NCBI GenBank assembly: GCA_947589475.1
Contig: CANQBO010000020.1
Coordinates: 1 to 35,253, forward strand
Source: an uncultured Clostridia bacterium
Lineage (GTDB): Bacteria; Bacillota; Clostridia; Christensenellales; CAG-917
DNA: 35,253 nucleotides
Direction: 5' to 3'
How positions within the stretch are numbered: the stretch's first letter is position 1; each line of letters begins with the position of its first letter. This document shows positions 1 to 8,955 of the stretch, one piece after another. The notes beneath the pieces are model-generated. The model ran no database searches and was not told where the DNA came from. It saw only the letters and a list, made by a program, of their open reading frames with translations. The position numbers and the translations under genes are program-made.

Positions 1-381
1 CTCTTCTTCGGGCACAACTTCATAGATACTTCCCTTTTCATATTCGCGTTTCCACTCCGCGACATACTTCGCGTCCGTGGTCACGGTTATTTCCGCGCCG
101 CCCGCAAGCAGGTCGCCCTCGCCGCCTAATTTCCACCCCTCGAAGGTATGCCCTTCCCATACGGGAAGTTTGTCCGACGCGGGCAAATTCAATTTGCCGT
201 CTTTTTCCGCCGTCACGGAAGCGGGAGCCTTTCCATCGCCCTCGTATGCGCCGAGGTCAAACGTCACGGTGCAGGAGATCGGATTGTTGTCATCCTTTGT
301 ACCGTTGCACGCCGCAAACAGACATGCGCAAAGCAAGACGATCAAAAGGCCGCACACTGTCAACATAGCTCTTTTTTTCAT
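1..381 (-). CDS. Lipoprotein with InlB/Flg_new-type repeat, 3' part outside the window
   Basis: Only the first 127 codons are present; the frame is open to the window edge. The start at 381 is preceded by AAGGAGTG about 7 nt upstream. The N-terminus is MKKRAM, a hydrophobic stretch and a lipobox ending FAAC, with the lipidated Cys at residue 25, so a surface lipoprotein anchored by lipid is expected. After it comes a segment with VTFDLGAYEGDG, ending in GHTFEGWKLGG and later YVAEWK. This is the pattern of the Listeria-Bacteroides repeat (InlB B-repeat, Flg_new), an extracellular beta-grasp unit common in Clostridia surface proteins. Ligand and overall domain layout cannot be judged from the visible part. 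The gene diverges from a small XRE regulator, and the operator dyad between them suggests it is the regulated target. Confidence 0.8.
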   Translation of the reverse strand, partial: MKKRAMLTVCGLLIVLLCACLFAACNGTKDDNNPISCTVTFDLGAYEGDGKAPASVTAEKDGKLNLPASDKLPVWEGHTFEGWKLGGEGDLLAGGAEITVTTDAKYVAEWKREYEKGSIYEVVPEEE

Positions 382-433
382 TTTTTGCCACTCCTTATAA
401 TGATTTTTAGGCATCGCGCCTTATATAAAATTT

Positions 434-463
434 ATTATAACTACACAAAATATCTAGTGTCAA
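434..463 (-). promoter_or_regulatory. Sigma-70-type promoter of the lipoprotein gene
   Basis: On the minus strand TTGACA (458-463) and TATAAT (434-439) are both perfect consensus and are separated by 18 nt. They lead into the lipoprotein gene starting at 381. The spacer lies inside the 439-479 dyad, so a bound repressor would block this promoter. Confidence 0.75.
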
Positions 464-479
464 GACATTTTGTGTAGTT
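439..479. promoter_or_regulatory. 13-bp inverted repeat, putative operator of the XRE regulator
   Basis: The arms AACTACACAAAAT (439-451) and ATTTTGTGTAGTT (467-479) are perfectly complementary across a 15-nt spacer. They overlap the promoter of the minus-strand lipoprotein gene and the promoter region of the XRE gene at 497. An autoregulated repressor site controlling both genes is the simplest reading. It is not a terminator, because no T-tract follows and it sits between divergent starts. Confidence 0.6.
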
Positions 480-490
480 TGACATAATAT
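462..490 (+). promoter_or_regulatory. Possible promoter of the small XRE gene, giving a leaderless mRNA
   Basis: AAGACA (462-467) and TAATAT (485-490) are spaced by 17 nt. The start codon at 497 lies 6 nt after the -10 box and has no Shine-Dalgarno sequence. Transcription would begin at or next to the ATG. The -35 match is only moderate. Confidence 0.4.
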
Positions 491-496
491 TTTCGT

Positions 497-703
497 ATGG
501 ATAAAAAATTCTGTCATAATTTGAAAATGGCAAGACAATCATCCGGGCTTACGCAAAAACAGGTCGCCATACATCTCAACGTGGTCGAAAGTTGCTACGC
601 AAACTGGGAGCAAGGTCGCACCGAGCCTAATGTGGATATGCTTCGAAAATTGGGCAAGCTTTTTAATATATCCTTGGAAGATCTTATAAATGACGATCTT
701 TGA
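497..703 (+). CDS. Small XRE-family HTH transcriptional regulator
   Basis: The 68-residue protein is essentially one lambda-Cro/C1-type helix-turn-helix domain (residues about 6-62), with the typical GLTQKQVA helix 2, the NWEQGRTEPN recognition/turn segment and the closing LFNISLEDLI. It is a DNA-binding, probably dimeric cytoplasmic repressor. It has no second domain, so no ligand can be proposed. It diverges from the lipoprotein gene, and the perfect dyad at 439-479 is a plausible operator for both. There is no visible ribosome binding site, and a -10-like hexamer lies 6 nt upstream, consistent with leaderless translation. After its stop begins a repeat-filled region without genes. Confidence 0.85.
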   Translation: MDKKFCHNLKMARQSSGLTQKQVAIHLNVVESCYANWEQGRTEPNVDMLRKLGKLFNISLEDLINDDL

Positions 704-783
704 ATATGAGAAATGATAAATTTTTAGGCGCTCGAAAGGACAATGCGCGCGGCGGGTATAAAGAAGCGCGGGCAAAGGTTACT

Positions 784-1063
784 AGAACTCAAGCACGTAT
801 AGCGTTGGTATCTCAGACAGGGTTATTGAAAGACCCAACCTCTCCCTTCGTTACGTGCAGCGACGATAACGCTTGTCTGAGCTAAATTTGGGGTCCCCAT
901 AAAAATGCATAGCGTTTTTATGGGGTAAAGGCACACTGCACACAGGACTCCCCAGCTATACCCCACAAAAACATTTCATATTTTTGTGGGGTGCAGACCC
1001 GCCCTCACTGCGTACTTAGCGAAAAACCGCTTGCTCCGCTGGGTCGCTTGGACGAGGCGGACG
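784..1063 (+). repeat. Dispersed modular hairpin repeat, copy A (shortened)
   Basis: This is the first of three copies in the window; the others start at 4241 and 34628. It begins AGAACTCAAGCACG, passes through CCCAACCTCTCCCTTCG and contains two hairpins: 895-925 (stem CCCCATAAAAA, loop TGCATAGCG) and 961-991 (stem CCCCACAAAAA, loop CATTTCATA). It then jumps directly to the module CCTCACTGCGTACTTAGCG. Relative to copy B it lacks about 165 bp, and the junction falls exactly in the GGGGT end of a hairpin. A 61-residue reading frame across 700-885 runs through the repeat and is not judged to be a gene. Confidence 0.75.
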
Positions 1064-1111
1064 GCAAGTATGAGGACGTTCGGACATACATTTCGTTAAT
1101 TCGCTCGGACC

Positions 1112-1184
1112 GGGGGATGCTTCGACAGGCTCAGCATGACAGGTTATATAACATGTCATTTCGAGCGTAGTCGAGAAATCCCCC
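1112..1184. repeat. Large imperfect palindrome of a dispersed intergenic repeat
   Basis: Three successive complementary blocks are nested: GGGGGAT (1112-1118) with ATCCCCC (1178-1184), TTCGAC with GTCGAG, and ATGACA with TGTCAT around an AT-rich centre. Half-copies occur near 10675, 14548, 14646 and 28689. From memory, similar TCATTTCGAGCG / GCTTCGACAGGCTC palindromes are dispersed in many unrelated bacterial genomes. Their function is unknown. Confidence 0.6.
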
Positions 1185-1191
1185 TGTTATC

Positions 1192-1263
1192 CCCCATAAA
1201 ATCGCAACGCAATTTTATGGGGACCCTGATTTAATACCACGAAATCACTGCGTAATTTCGTGG
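1192..1263. repeat. Two further hairpins of the modular family
   Basis: Hairpin 1192-1222 has arms CCCCATAAAAT and ATTTTATGGGG. Hairpin 1237-1263 has arms CCACGAAAT and ATTTCGTGG with loop CACTGCGTA. That 9-nt loop recurs in hairpin 34806-34836 inside a different stem and, inverted, in 14691-14721. Confidence 0.6.
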
Positions 1264-1299
1264 GGACCCCAATGTCGCTCGGACAATGGTTGCGTTAAT

Positions 1300-1530
1300 T
1301 TCTCAGACAATGCGTCCGTAAATATCAAGCTCTCACGCAGGAGTTTTGACACTTACATTACAATCAAAAAACGCGAGCGACGGCAAAATTTGCCCAGCTC
1401 GCGTTTTTAGCTTGGGACCCAAAGGGCAAAGCGCCCTTTGCCGGGGCGTGGGGCGGCGCCCCGCCTGGGGCGTGCGGGGCGAGTAGCCCTGCATGGGGCG
1501 ACGAAGTCCCTTGCCGAGGGTGCGGGGCGC
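1300..1530 (-). repeat. Terminator-associated repeat, copy 1, downstream of groL
   Basis: Read on the minus strand it has a CG-rich module (GGGCTACTCGCCCCGCAC, then CTCGGCAAGGGACTTCGTC), a CAAAGGGC / GCCCTTTG hairpin, the phrase GGGTCCCAAGCTAAAAACGCG opening a long hairpin with T-tract, and a tail with AAACTCCTGCGTGAGAGC and GCATTGTCTGAGA. Related copies follow potD, the gene at 14107, trkH/pfkA and the arsR-like gene. Its orientation matches the gene it follows. The stretch from 704 to 1552 holds only repeats. Confidence 0.7.
1367..1408 (-). terminator. Terminator-like hairpin inside repeat copy 1
   Basis: Perfect 12-bp arms AAAAACGCGAGC (1367-1378) and GCTCGCGTTTTT (1397-1408) form a stem with A-tract and T-tract ends, so it could terminate in both directions. 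It lies about 200 bp past the groL stop, behind that gene's own terminator. Confidence 0.65.
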
Positions 1531-1552
1531 AACCCACGAAAAATATACAAAA

Positions 1553-1587
1553 AACATCGGCGAGGCATATTTTGTCTCGCCGATGTT
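1553..1587 (-). terminator. Rho-independent terminator of groS-groL
   Basis: Perfect 12-bp arms AACATCGGCGAG (1553-1564) and CTCGCCGATGTT (1576-1587) surround an 11-nt loop. In the direction of groL transcription the stem is followed by a T-rich tract (TTTTTTG). It starts 24 nt past the groL stop. Confidence 0.85.
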
Positions 1588-1611
1588 TGTTCTATTGACT
1601 GAAATTGCTCA

Positions 1612-3533
<1,922 letters not shown>

Positions 3534-3567
3534 ACTTTATGCCTCCGTTTTTTTGAATTTCTTTGTT

Positions 3568-3594
3568 TTAGCACTCTTTGTGCTTGACTGCTAA
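3568..3594 (-). promoter_or_regulatory. CIRCE element (HrcA operator) of groS-groL
   Basis: The sequence fits TTAGCACTC-N9-GAGTGCTAA with one mismatch (TTAGCACTC, nine bases, GACTGCTAA on the plus strand). It lies just downstream of the -10 box and about 35 bp before the groS start, as is usual for this HrcA-bound element. hrcA itself is not in the window. Confidence 0.92.
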
Positions 3595-3595
3595 C

Positions 3596-3624
3596 AGTTT
3601 AATACTTGCATTGCCAAATGTCAA
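3596..3624 (-). promoter_or_regulatory. Promoter of groS-groL
   Basis: On the minus strand TTGACA (3619-3624) and TAAACT (3596-3601) are spaced by 17 nt and immediately precede the CIRCE box, the standard arrangement for HrcA repression. Confidence 0.75.
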
Positions 3625-3687
3625 TAAATTATGTAAAGTTTTTTTGAAATTTAAAAAGGCAAATTTTTCGCCGCTGTTGAATATTGT

Positions 3688-3722
3688 TATAATTTATGAT
3701 AACATAGCTTTATCATTATAAT
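3688..3722 (+). promoter_or_regulatory. Promoter region and small dyad before the dCMP deaminase gene
   Basis: Two TATAAT hexamers (3688-3693 and 3717-3722) lie in an AT-rich stretch without good -35 boxes. Between them are arms ATGATAA (3696-3702) and TTATCAT (3710-3716) across 7 nt, a possible operator. The first hexamer would leave a leader of about 40 nt containing the GAGG ribosome site at 3728-3731. Confidence 0.4.
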
Positions 3723-3739
3723 ATAGCGAGGTATTTTGA

Positions 3740-4192
3740 GTGGATAAGTGGGACAAGAGATTTATGGATATGGCTGAATTCGTCTCAAGCTGGACGAGCT
3801 GCGCAAGGAAGGGACGCGCGATAGGCGCGATCATCGTCAAGGACAAGCGCATTTTGACTACGGGCTACAACGGCGCGCCGTCCGGCATCACCACCTGCCG
3901 CGAAAAGGGATATTGCATGCGCGATAAGCTGGGCATCGCAAGCGGCACGAGAGCGGAAATGTGCTACGCCGTGCATGCGGAGCAAAACGCCATCTGTCAA
4001 GCCGCAAAACTCGGGGTGTCCGTCGAAGGCGCGACTCTATACTGTACGCACCAGCCCTGCACCATCTGCACCCGCCTCATAATCAACAGCGGCATAAAAC
4101 GCGTCGTGTATAAGTACCCCTATCCCGACGAGTTTTCCATGCAACTCTTCTCGGAAGCCGGCATCACCGTCGAACAATTCACGGAGGAGTAA
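3740..4192 (+). CDS. dCMP deaminase (ComEB-like), zinc-dependent
   Basis: The 150-residue cytosolic enzyme deaminates dCMP to dUMP for thymidylate synthesis. The zinc-site signature is intact: His79-Ala-Glu81 in HAEQNAI, and Cys107 and Cys110 in PCTIC. Upstream are the TSCARKGRAIGA and TTGYNGAPSG segments typical of the dCMP deaminase / ComEB family. The GTG start is chosen because it begins the conserved MDKWDKRFM segment and follows GAGG by about 8 nt. The gene stands alone, divergent from groS, with a long repeat copy behind it. A riboflavin-type or cytidine deaminase is less likely given the GYNG and CxxC spacing. Confidence 0.88.
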   Translation: MDKWDKRFMDMAEFVSSWTSCARKGRAIGAIIVKDKRILTTGYNGAPSGITTCREKGYCMRDKLGIASGTRAEMCYAVHAEQNAICQAAKLGVSVEGATLYCTHQPCTICTRLIINSGIKRVVYKYPYPDEFSMQLFSEAGITVEQFTEE

Positions 4193-4240
4193 GACTCATG
4201 CGGGGCTACTTGCCTCGCCGCCCGCTGTCCGAGCGCATAT

Positions 4241-4690
4241 AGAACTCAAGCACGAAAAGCGTTAGTATCTCGGACAAAGTTATTGAAAGACCCAACCTCT
4301 CCCTTCGTTACGTGCAGCGACGATAACGCTTGTCTGAGCTAAATTGGGGTCCCCATAAAAATGCATAGCGTTTTTATGGGGTAAAGGCACACTGCACTCA
4401 GGACTCCCCGGCTATACCCCACAAAAACATTTCATATTTTTGCGGGGACCCCGATGCACCATAGACTAACTTTACGTTAGAGCACAAACACAGCCCCTGC
4501 ATTACGGCGCGGCAGGGCGGGAAGGGGCTTCGCCCGCTTTTTATTTACTATCGCTTGAGTAAGAGATTGCGGGGTCCCCATAGAAATGAGCAAAGCGAAT
4601 TTTATGGGGTGCAGACACGCCCTCACTGCGTACTTAGCGCGTAAAACCGCTCGCTCCGCGACATCGCTCGGACAAGGCAGACGTCAGGTA
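4241..4690 (+). repeat. Dispersed modular hairpin repeat, copy B (full length)
   Basis: This copy is near-identical to copy C (34628-35068) over about 450 bp. Module order is: AGAACTCAAGCACG leader; hairpin 4351-4381 (loop TGCATAGCG); hairpin 4417-4447 (loop CATTTCATA); a segment with GCAGGGCGGGAAGGGGCTTCG followed by a T-rich run; a GGGGTCCCCAT hairpin around 4571-4610; and CCTCACTGCGTACTTAGCG. It lies directly downstream of the dCMP deaminase gene. No reading frame through it looks coding. Confidence 0.8.
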
Positions 4691-4875
4691 TATGGACACT
4701 CGGACAGAGGTTTATCACTCGGACACGGCAAGTACCATTTATAAAAACACTCTGACAGGCGTTACGATATAAGTTAGTACCCCCACCACATTTAGAAGAT
4801 TTTCCTCAAATCGTCACACCACGTAATTTATTTGAAAAAACATTCATATTTTGTCGAATTTGTACTCTAAAACAA
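4691..4875. other. Gene-free AT-rich stretch with degenerate CGGACA motifs
   Basis: Two ACTCGGACA-type motifs (near 4700 and 4715) and an ACCCCCACCACA fragment near 4779 are remnants of the repeat families. Nothing coding is visible. The A/T content rises towards the promoter at 4876. Confidence 0.5.
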
Positions 4876-4904
4876 TTGACATATCATAGAGGGACGAGTA
4901 TAAT
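4876..4904 (+). promoter_or_regulatory. Perfect consensus sigma-70 promoter upstream of the XRE-cupin gene
   Basis: TTGACA (4876-4881), a 17-nt spacer and TATAAT (4899-4904) match the consensus exactly. Initiation near 4911 would give a leader of about 140 nt to the XRE-cupin gene, containing the putative operators. Confidence 0.85.
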
Positions 4905-4921
4905 GCATTGCGTCACTATTT

Positions 4922-5018
4922 GTTTAGCAATTTTAAACTTTTTGATTAAAATTGCGAAACACGGTAAACTCAAAATAATTTTTGCCTAAACTTCCGAAAA
5001 AGTTTAGCGAGAGTAAAC
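4922..5018 (+). promoter_or_regulatory. Pair of GTTTA-N7-TAAAC dyads, putative operators
   Basis: GTTTA-N7-TAAAC occurs at 4922-4938 and again at 5002-5018, with single TAAAC half-sites between them near 4965 and 4987. The first dyad begins about 11 bp after the expected transcription start of the consensus promoter. Autorepression by the XRE-cupin protein encoded directly downstream is the natural hypothesis. GTTTA and TAAAC also flank 5601-5629 before potA, but with a 19-nt gap. Confidence 0.5.
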
Positions 5019-5049
5019 AAAAAATACAATGCGTATATCGGAGGACAGC

Positions 5050-5583
5050 ATGGAGATCGGCATAAAGATAAAACGGCTGAGGCTTAAAAACGATCTGACG
5101 CAGGAGGAACTTGCAGACAGGTGCGAGCTGACAAAGGGATACATCTCGCAACTTGAAAACGAGCTTACTTCCCCGTCCATCGCGACGCTGGAGGACATTT
5201 TGAACGCGCTGGGCACGACGCCCGCGGAGTTTTTCAGCGACGAAAACGAGAGCAAAGTGGTGTTTACAAACAAGGACTTTATAGAAAAAGCCACGGACAA
5301 ATATGTCATCGAGTGGCTTGTGCCAAACGCGCAAAAGAATGAAATGGAGCCTATTCGCGTGACGCTTGAGCCGCACACCACCCTCGAAGAGGACATTCCG
5401 CACGAGGGCGAGGAGTTCGGCTACGTGCTGAAAGGGAGCGTAGTGTTGCACATAGGACAAGCGGCGTACAACGTAAAAAAAGGCGAAGTCTTCTATTTCT
5501 CGTCGGAGCGCGTGCACCGCATCGAAAACAGAACTTCCGAGAAGGCGTGCATCATCTGGATCGCGTCACCGCCTACATTCTGA
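5050..5583 (+). CDS. XRE-cupin transcriptional regulator, likely of polyamine uptake
   Basis: The protein has 177 residues from the ATG at 5050, which follows GGAGG (5040-5044) at 5 nt; an in-frame ATG at 5029 has no such site. Residues 1-62 form an XRE helix-turn-helix (LTQEELADRCELTKGYISQLE, then SPSIATLEDILNALG). Residues about 100-175 form a cupin barrel (IPHEGEEFGYVLKGS, GEVFYFSSERVHRIEN). This PuuR/SinR-cupin architecture senses small ligands, often polyamines. The potABCD genes begin 134 bp downstream in the same direction with no clear promoter between, so co-transcription and polyamine-responsive control are likely. Two GTTTA-N7-TAAAC dyads upstream could be its binding sites. The ligand is inferred from context. 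Confidence 0.88.
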   Translation: MEIGIKIKRLRLKNDLTQEELADRCELTKGYISQLENELTSPSIATLEDILNALGTTPAEFFSDENESKVVFTNKDFIEKATDKYVIEWLVPNAQKNEMEPIRVTLEPHTTLEEDIPHEGEEFGYVLKGSVVLHIGQAAYNVKKGEVFYFSSERVHRIENRTSEKACIIWIASPPTF

Positions 5584-5717
5584 TCGTGACCAAACCAGAA
5601 GTTTATCACAACAAAATATACATATAAACATTGGATATTTGCAAAAGAGACTGAGGTATACATTCAAAGAAGAGCGCGAAGGAGCGAAAAAATAAAGCGT
5701 AAAAAAGAGGTCCCAAA

Positions 5718-7340
5718 ATGGTGCAGAAAGTTTCGATCGACAACATCATCGAACTAAGGAACGTCTCGAAGATCTACGACGGCAAGTATGCCGTAAAAAA
5801 CGCAAGCTTGACGATTAAGCGCGGCGAATTCGTGACCCTGCTGGGTCCTTCGGGGTGCGGCAAATCCACGACGCTACGTATGATCGCGGGCTTTGAGATG
5901 CCGACGGAAGGACAAATAATCTTCAACGGCAAGGACATCACAAACACTCCTCCTCACGAGCGTCCTTTGAACACGGTCTTTCAAAGATACGCCCTTTTCC
6001 CGCATCTCAACGTTTTCGGGAACATCGCCTTCGGTCTTAAGCTCAAGGTCATTCCAAACGGAACGAAGGTCAACCGCAGGGGCGAAACGGTGCAACTCTT
6101 CCGCAAATTCACAAAGGAAGAGATAAAAAAGAAAGTGAACGACGCTCTCAAGATGGTGGACCTCGAGGATTACGGACATCGCAACGTCGCTTCCCTCTCC
6201 GGCGGACAGCAACAGAGGGTGGCTATTGCGCGCGCGCTTGTCAACGAGCCGGAAGTGCTCCTCCTCGACGAGCCGTTGGGCGCGCTCGACCTCAAGATGC
6301 GTAAGGACATGCAACTTGAGCTTATGGACATGCACAAGCGCCTCGGCATCACATTCATCTATGTCACGCACGATCAGGAGGAGGCGCTCACCATGTCGGA
6401 CAAGATCATCGTCATGCGCCTTGGCGAGATACAGCAGATCGCCACTCCCGAAAAGATATACGACGAACCTGCCAACGCCTTTGTCGCGGACTTCATCGGC
6501 GAGAGCACAATACTTTCGGGCACTATGCTGGACGACTACAAAGTGGAATTTTGCGATACGGTGTTCGAGTGCGTGGACAGCGGCTTCAAAAAGAATGAGC
6601 CTATCGACGTCATAATACGCCCCGAGGACCTCAAGATATTGCCGAAGGACGATCCGAATTCCCTGCTCAGCGCGGAAGTTTTGTCCTCCGTGTTTAAGGG
6701 AGACCACTTCCAGGTGATGACGCTTGCCGCGGGCAACGAGCTTATGGCGTACTCAAACGAAAATTGCGCCGTGGGCAGTACGGTGGGGCTTTACATCAAA
6801 CCCTTTGATTTGCACATCATGCACAAGACGCGCATAATCAACGAGATCGACACATACATCACGGGCGAAAATCTTGTCGAAATTTGCGGCGCGGACTTCG
6901 ATTGCGTGACTTCCCTGCCCGAAGGCACACCCGTCAAAGTGTCCGTTGACTTTGACGACGTGGAGATCACCGACGACGAAGAGGATGGCACTATAGGCGC
7001 GACCGTACTGTCCTCCATATACAAGGGCAGCTATTATCAAGCGATACTCTCCACCGACGATCATTACATCTTCTTTGCGGATACGGACGACGATTGGCTG
7101 AAGGGCGATCGCGTAGGAATAAAGATCGCGCCCGAGAAGATACTCATCGAAGTGCGCGACGAAAACGCAAAAGAGGAGCAAAAGACGGTCATAGACGAGA
7201 CTTTGACCGAGGAGGAGCGCGCCGCGATACGCGAGGAGCAAAAAGCGCCCGTTCCCGAATTCGACAGCGACGAGGAACTCATCGAGGAATACGGCGTGGA
7301 CGGCGAATACGAGGCTGACCAAAAGGAGGATGAAGAGTGA
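5718..7340 (+). CDS. potA: Spermidine/putrescine ABC transporter ATPase PotA, extended form
   Basis: This is the cytosolic ATPase of the polyamine importer. Motifs: Walker A GPSGCGKST (43-51), Q-loop FQRYALFPH (Gln89), signature LSGGQ (160-164), Walker B LLLDE (181-185) and switch His218. At 540 residues it is about 160 longer than ordinary PotA. The excess comes from an insertion of about 20 residues after the Q-loop region (around 112-132), a second C-terminal TOBE-like unit, and a very acidic tail (about 481-540). The two TOBE-like units share AEVLSSVFKGDHFQ (319-332) and ATVLSSIYKGSYYQ (428-441), so an internal duplication is likely. The start follows AGAGGT. The stop overlaps the potB start by 4 nt. 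Confidence 0.95.
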   Translation: MVQKVSIDNIIELRNVSKIYDGKYAVKNASLTIKRGEFVTLLGPSGCGKSTTLRMIAGFEMPTEGQIIFNGKDITNTPPHERPLNTVFQRYALFPHLNVFGNIAFGLKLKVIPNGTKVNRRGETVQLFRKFTKEEIKKKVNDALKMVDLEDYGHRNVASLSGGQQQRVAIARALVNEPEVLLLDEPLGALDLKMRKDMQLELMDMHKRLGITFIYVTHDQEEALTMSDKIIVMRLGEIQQIATPEKIYDEPANAFVADFIGESTILSGTMLDDYKVEFCDTVFECVDSGFKKNEPIDVIIRPEDLKILPKDDPNSLLSAEVLSSVFKGDHFQVMTLAAGNELMAYSNENCAVGSTVGLYIKPFDLHIMHKTRIINEIDTYITGENLVEICGADFDCVTSLPEGTPVKVSVDFDDVEITDDEEDGTIGATVLSSIYKGSYYQAILSTDDHYIFFADTDDDWLKGDRVGIKIAPEKILIEVRDENAKEEQKTVIDETLTEEERAAIREEQKAPVPEFDSDEELIEEYGVDGEYEADQKEDEE

Positions 7341-8137
7341 AAAAAATCGTCCTCAAAAAGTTCAGGCTGACGAAAAAGGTATTTTCCTTCCCGTACATCC
7401 TGTTTTTGCTGCTGTTTGTGGTCGTGCCTCTCGTGCTCATACTCGTAAACGCATTCCTCGACGGCGACAATAAGTTTACGTTTGAAAATTTCAAGACGTT
7501 TTTCACCTCTCCCGCGAGCACGATCGTGCTTGGCAACTCCCTGCTGGTGGGCGTCATCACGACGGCGATATGTCTCCTTTTGGGCTATCCCGTGGCGTAC
7601 ATACTCTCGAAAATGAGCAGCGGACGCCTCATCGTGCTCCTTTACGTGTTGCCGATGTTCATAAACTTCCTCATTCGCACGCTCGCGACGAAGGCAATTT
7701 TCATCGCCATGAATGTGGAGCTGGGCATGGGGACTGTGCTCTTCGGAATGGTGTACAACTATCTGCCCTTTATGATAATGCCCCTGCACACGACGATATC
7801 GAGCATTGACAAAAGCTATTACGAGGCGGCGCAGGACCTCGGCGCGGACAAGGCGACGGTTTTCCTAAAGACCACACTGCCCCTAAGCGTAAGCGGCATA
7901 ATCAGCGGCATAACGATGGTGTTTATCCCGACTATTTCCTCGTTTGCCATATCGCAATTGCTGTCAAACGGCAAGATATTCCTCTTCGGCGACTCCATAC
8001 AGCTGAGTTTCGAGCAAAATCTGTACGGCGTCGGCTCGATAATGAGTTTGGTGATGCTGGCATTCGTGCTTGTGTCCAACCTCATCATGAACAAGTTCAA
8101 CTCAAACAGCGACAACGTGAGGAGGTCATTATGGTAA
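7337..8137 (+). CDS. potB: Spermidine/putrescine ABC transporter permease PotB
   Basis: The 266-residue inner-membrane protein has about six hydrophobic helices, the first at about 19-40. The cytoplasmic EAA loop that docks on the ATPase reads EAAQDLGA (163-170), followed by the usual LPLSVSGI segment. The GTG start overlaps the potA stop (GTGA) and follows AGGAGG (7324-7329) at 7 nt, giving translational coupling. With PotC it forms the heterodimeric channel that accepts polyamines from PotD. Length and motif are ordinary for the family. Confidence 0.94.
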   Translation: MKKIVLKKFRLTKKVFSFPYILFLLLFVVVPLVLILVNAFLDGDNKFTFENFKTFFTSPASTIVLGNSLLVGVITTAICLLLGYPVAYILSKMSSGRLIVLLYVLPMFINFLIRTLATKAIFIAMNVELGMGTVLFGMVYNYLPFMIMPLHTTISSIDKSYYEAAQDLGADKATVFLKTTLPLSVSGIISGITMVFIPTISSFAISQLLSNGKIFLFGDSIQLSFEQNLYGVGSIMSLVMLAFVLVSNLIMNKFNSNSDNVRRSLW

Positions 8138-8955
8138 AGAAAATAAAAGCCTTTTTTGAAAAGTTTTATCTCTTCGTCATCCTCGCCATACTCTACGCGC
8201 CCATAATTTTGCTTGTCATTTACTCCTTCTCGAACAGCGCGAATTTCAACTTCGACAACGGCTTCACCTTCGACGCCTACATCGCGATCTTCAAGTCGGA
8301 CAAATCTCCCGAGCTTTGGTCCGCCATAGGCAACACCTTCCTCATCGCGGCGGTGGCGTCGGTGATCTCCACGTTGATGGGCACGTTTGCCTCCATCGGC
8401 ATATTTAACCTCGGCAAGCGCACAAGACGCCTCGTCGAAAACGTAAATCAGTTTCCCATAATCAACAGCGAGATCGTCATGGCGGTCTCTCTCATGGTTT
8501 TCTTTGTGACGTTCGCCTTTCCCGAAGGGTATCTCAGGCTCATCATCGCTCACATCGCTTTTTGCACCCCATATGTAGTTTTGAGCGTGCTTCCGAAGCT
8601 CGAATCCATGGACCCGAACACCTACGAAGCGGCGCTTGACCTCGGCGCAACGCCATTTCAGGCTATGACCAAAGTCATGATACCCTACATCGCTCCCGGC
8701 ATCGTCTCGGGCTTTGTGATGGCGTTTATAATGTCCATGGACGACTTCATCATCACGCAAATAAACAAGGGCGCGGCTACGGGCATCAACACGCTTTCCA
8801 CCTATATCTATTCGGACGCGCGCGTGCAAGGGCTTGAACCATTTTGGTACGCGATATTCAGCATAATATTCGTCATCATAATTGCGGCGCTACTCTCCGT
8901 AAACGCGGTCAAAGTCTCGCACGGCAAGAAAAAAGCAAAGGAGGTCAAGGCATGA
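8131..8955 (+). CDS. potC: Spermidine/putrescine ABC transporter permease PotC
   Basis: The 274-residue membrane protein has an N-terminal helix at about 12-32, several further helices and the EAA loop EAALDLGA (166-173) followed by MIPYIAPGI. It is the second permease half, pairing with PotB. The ATG overlaps the end of potB by 7 nt and is preceded by GAGGAGGT (8119-8126). It ends in the potD start (ATGA overlap). The C-terminal tail is short and lysine-rich. Confidence 0.94.
   Translation: MVKKIKAFFEKFYLFVILAILYAPIILLVIYSFSNSANFNFDNGFTFDAYIAIFKSDKSPELWSAIGNTFLIAAVASVISTLMGTFASIGIFNLGKRTRRLVENVNQFPIINSEIVMAVSLMVFFVTFAFPEGYLRLIIAHIAFCTPYVVLSVLPKLESMDPNTYEAALDLGATPFQAMTKVMIPYIAPGIVSGFVMAFIMSMDDFIITQINKGAATGINTLSTYIYSDARVQGLEPFWYAIFSIIFVIIIAALLSVNAVKVSHGKKKAKEVKA

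Noticed and set aside
700..885. 61-residue reading frame behind the XRE gene
   Set aside because: It overlaps the XRE stop, runs into the dispersed repeat, and the same repeat sequence occurs in other gene-free regions without a conserved frame.
5601..5629. Third GTTTA...TAAAC operator before potA
   Set aside because: The spacing is 19 nt instead of 7 and the surrounding sequence is AT-rich, so a chance match is likely.
8844..8951. N-terminal extension of potD by 36 residues
   Set aside because: The extension lies in potC coding sequence out of its frame. The ATG at 8952 has a GGAGGT site and begins a proper lipoprotein signal peptide.
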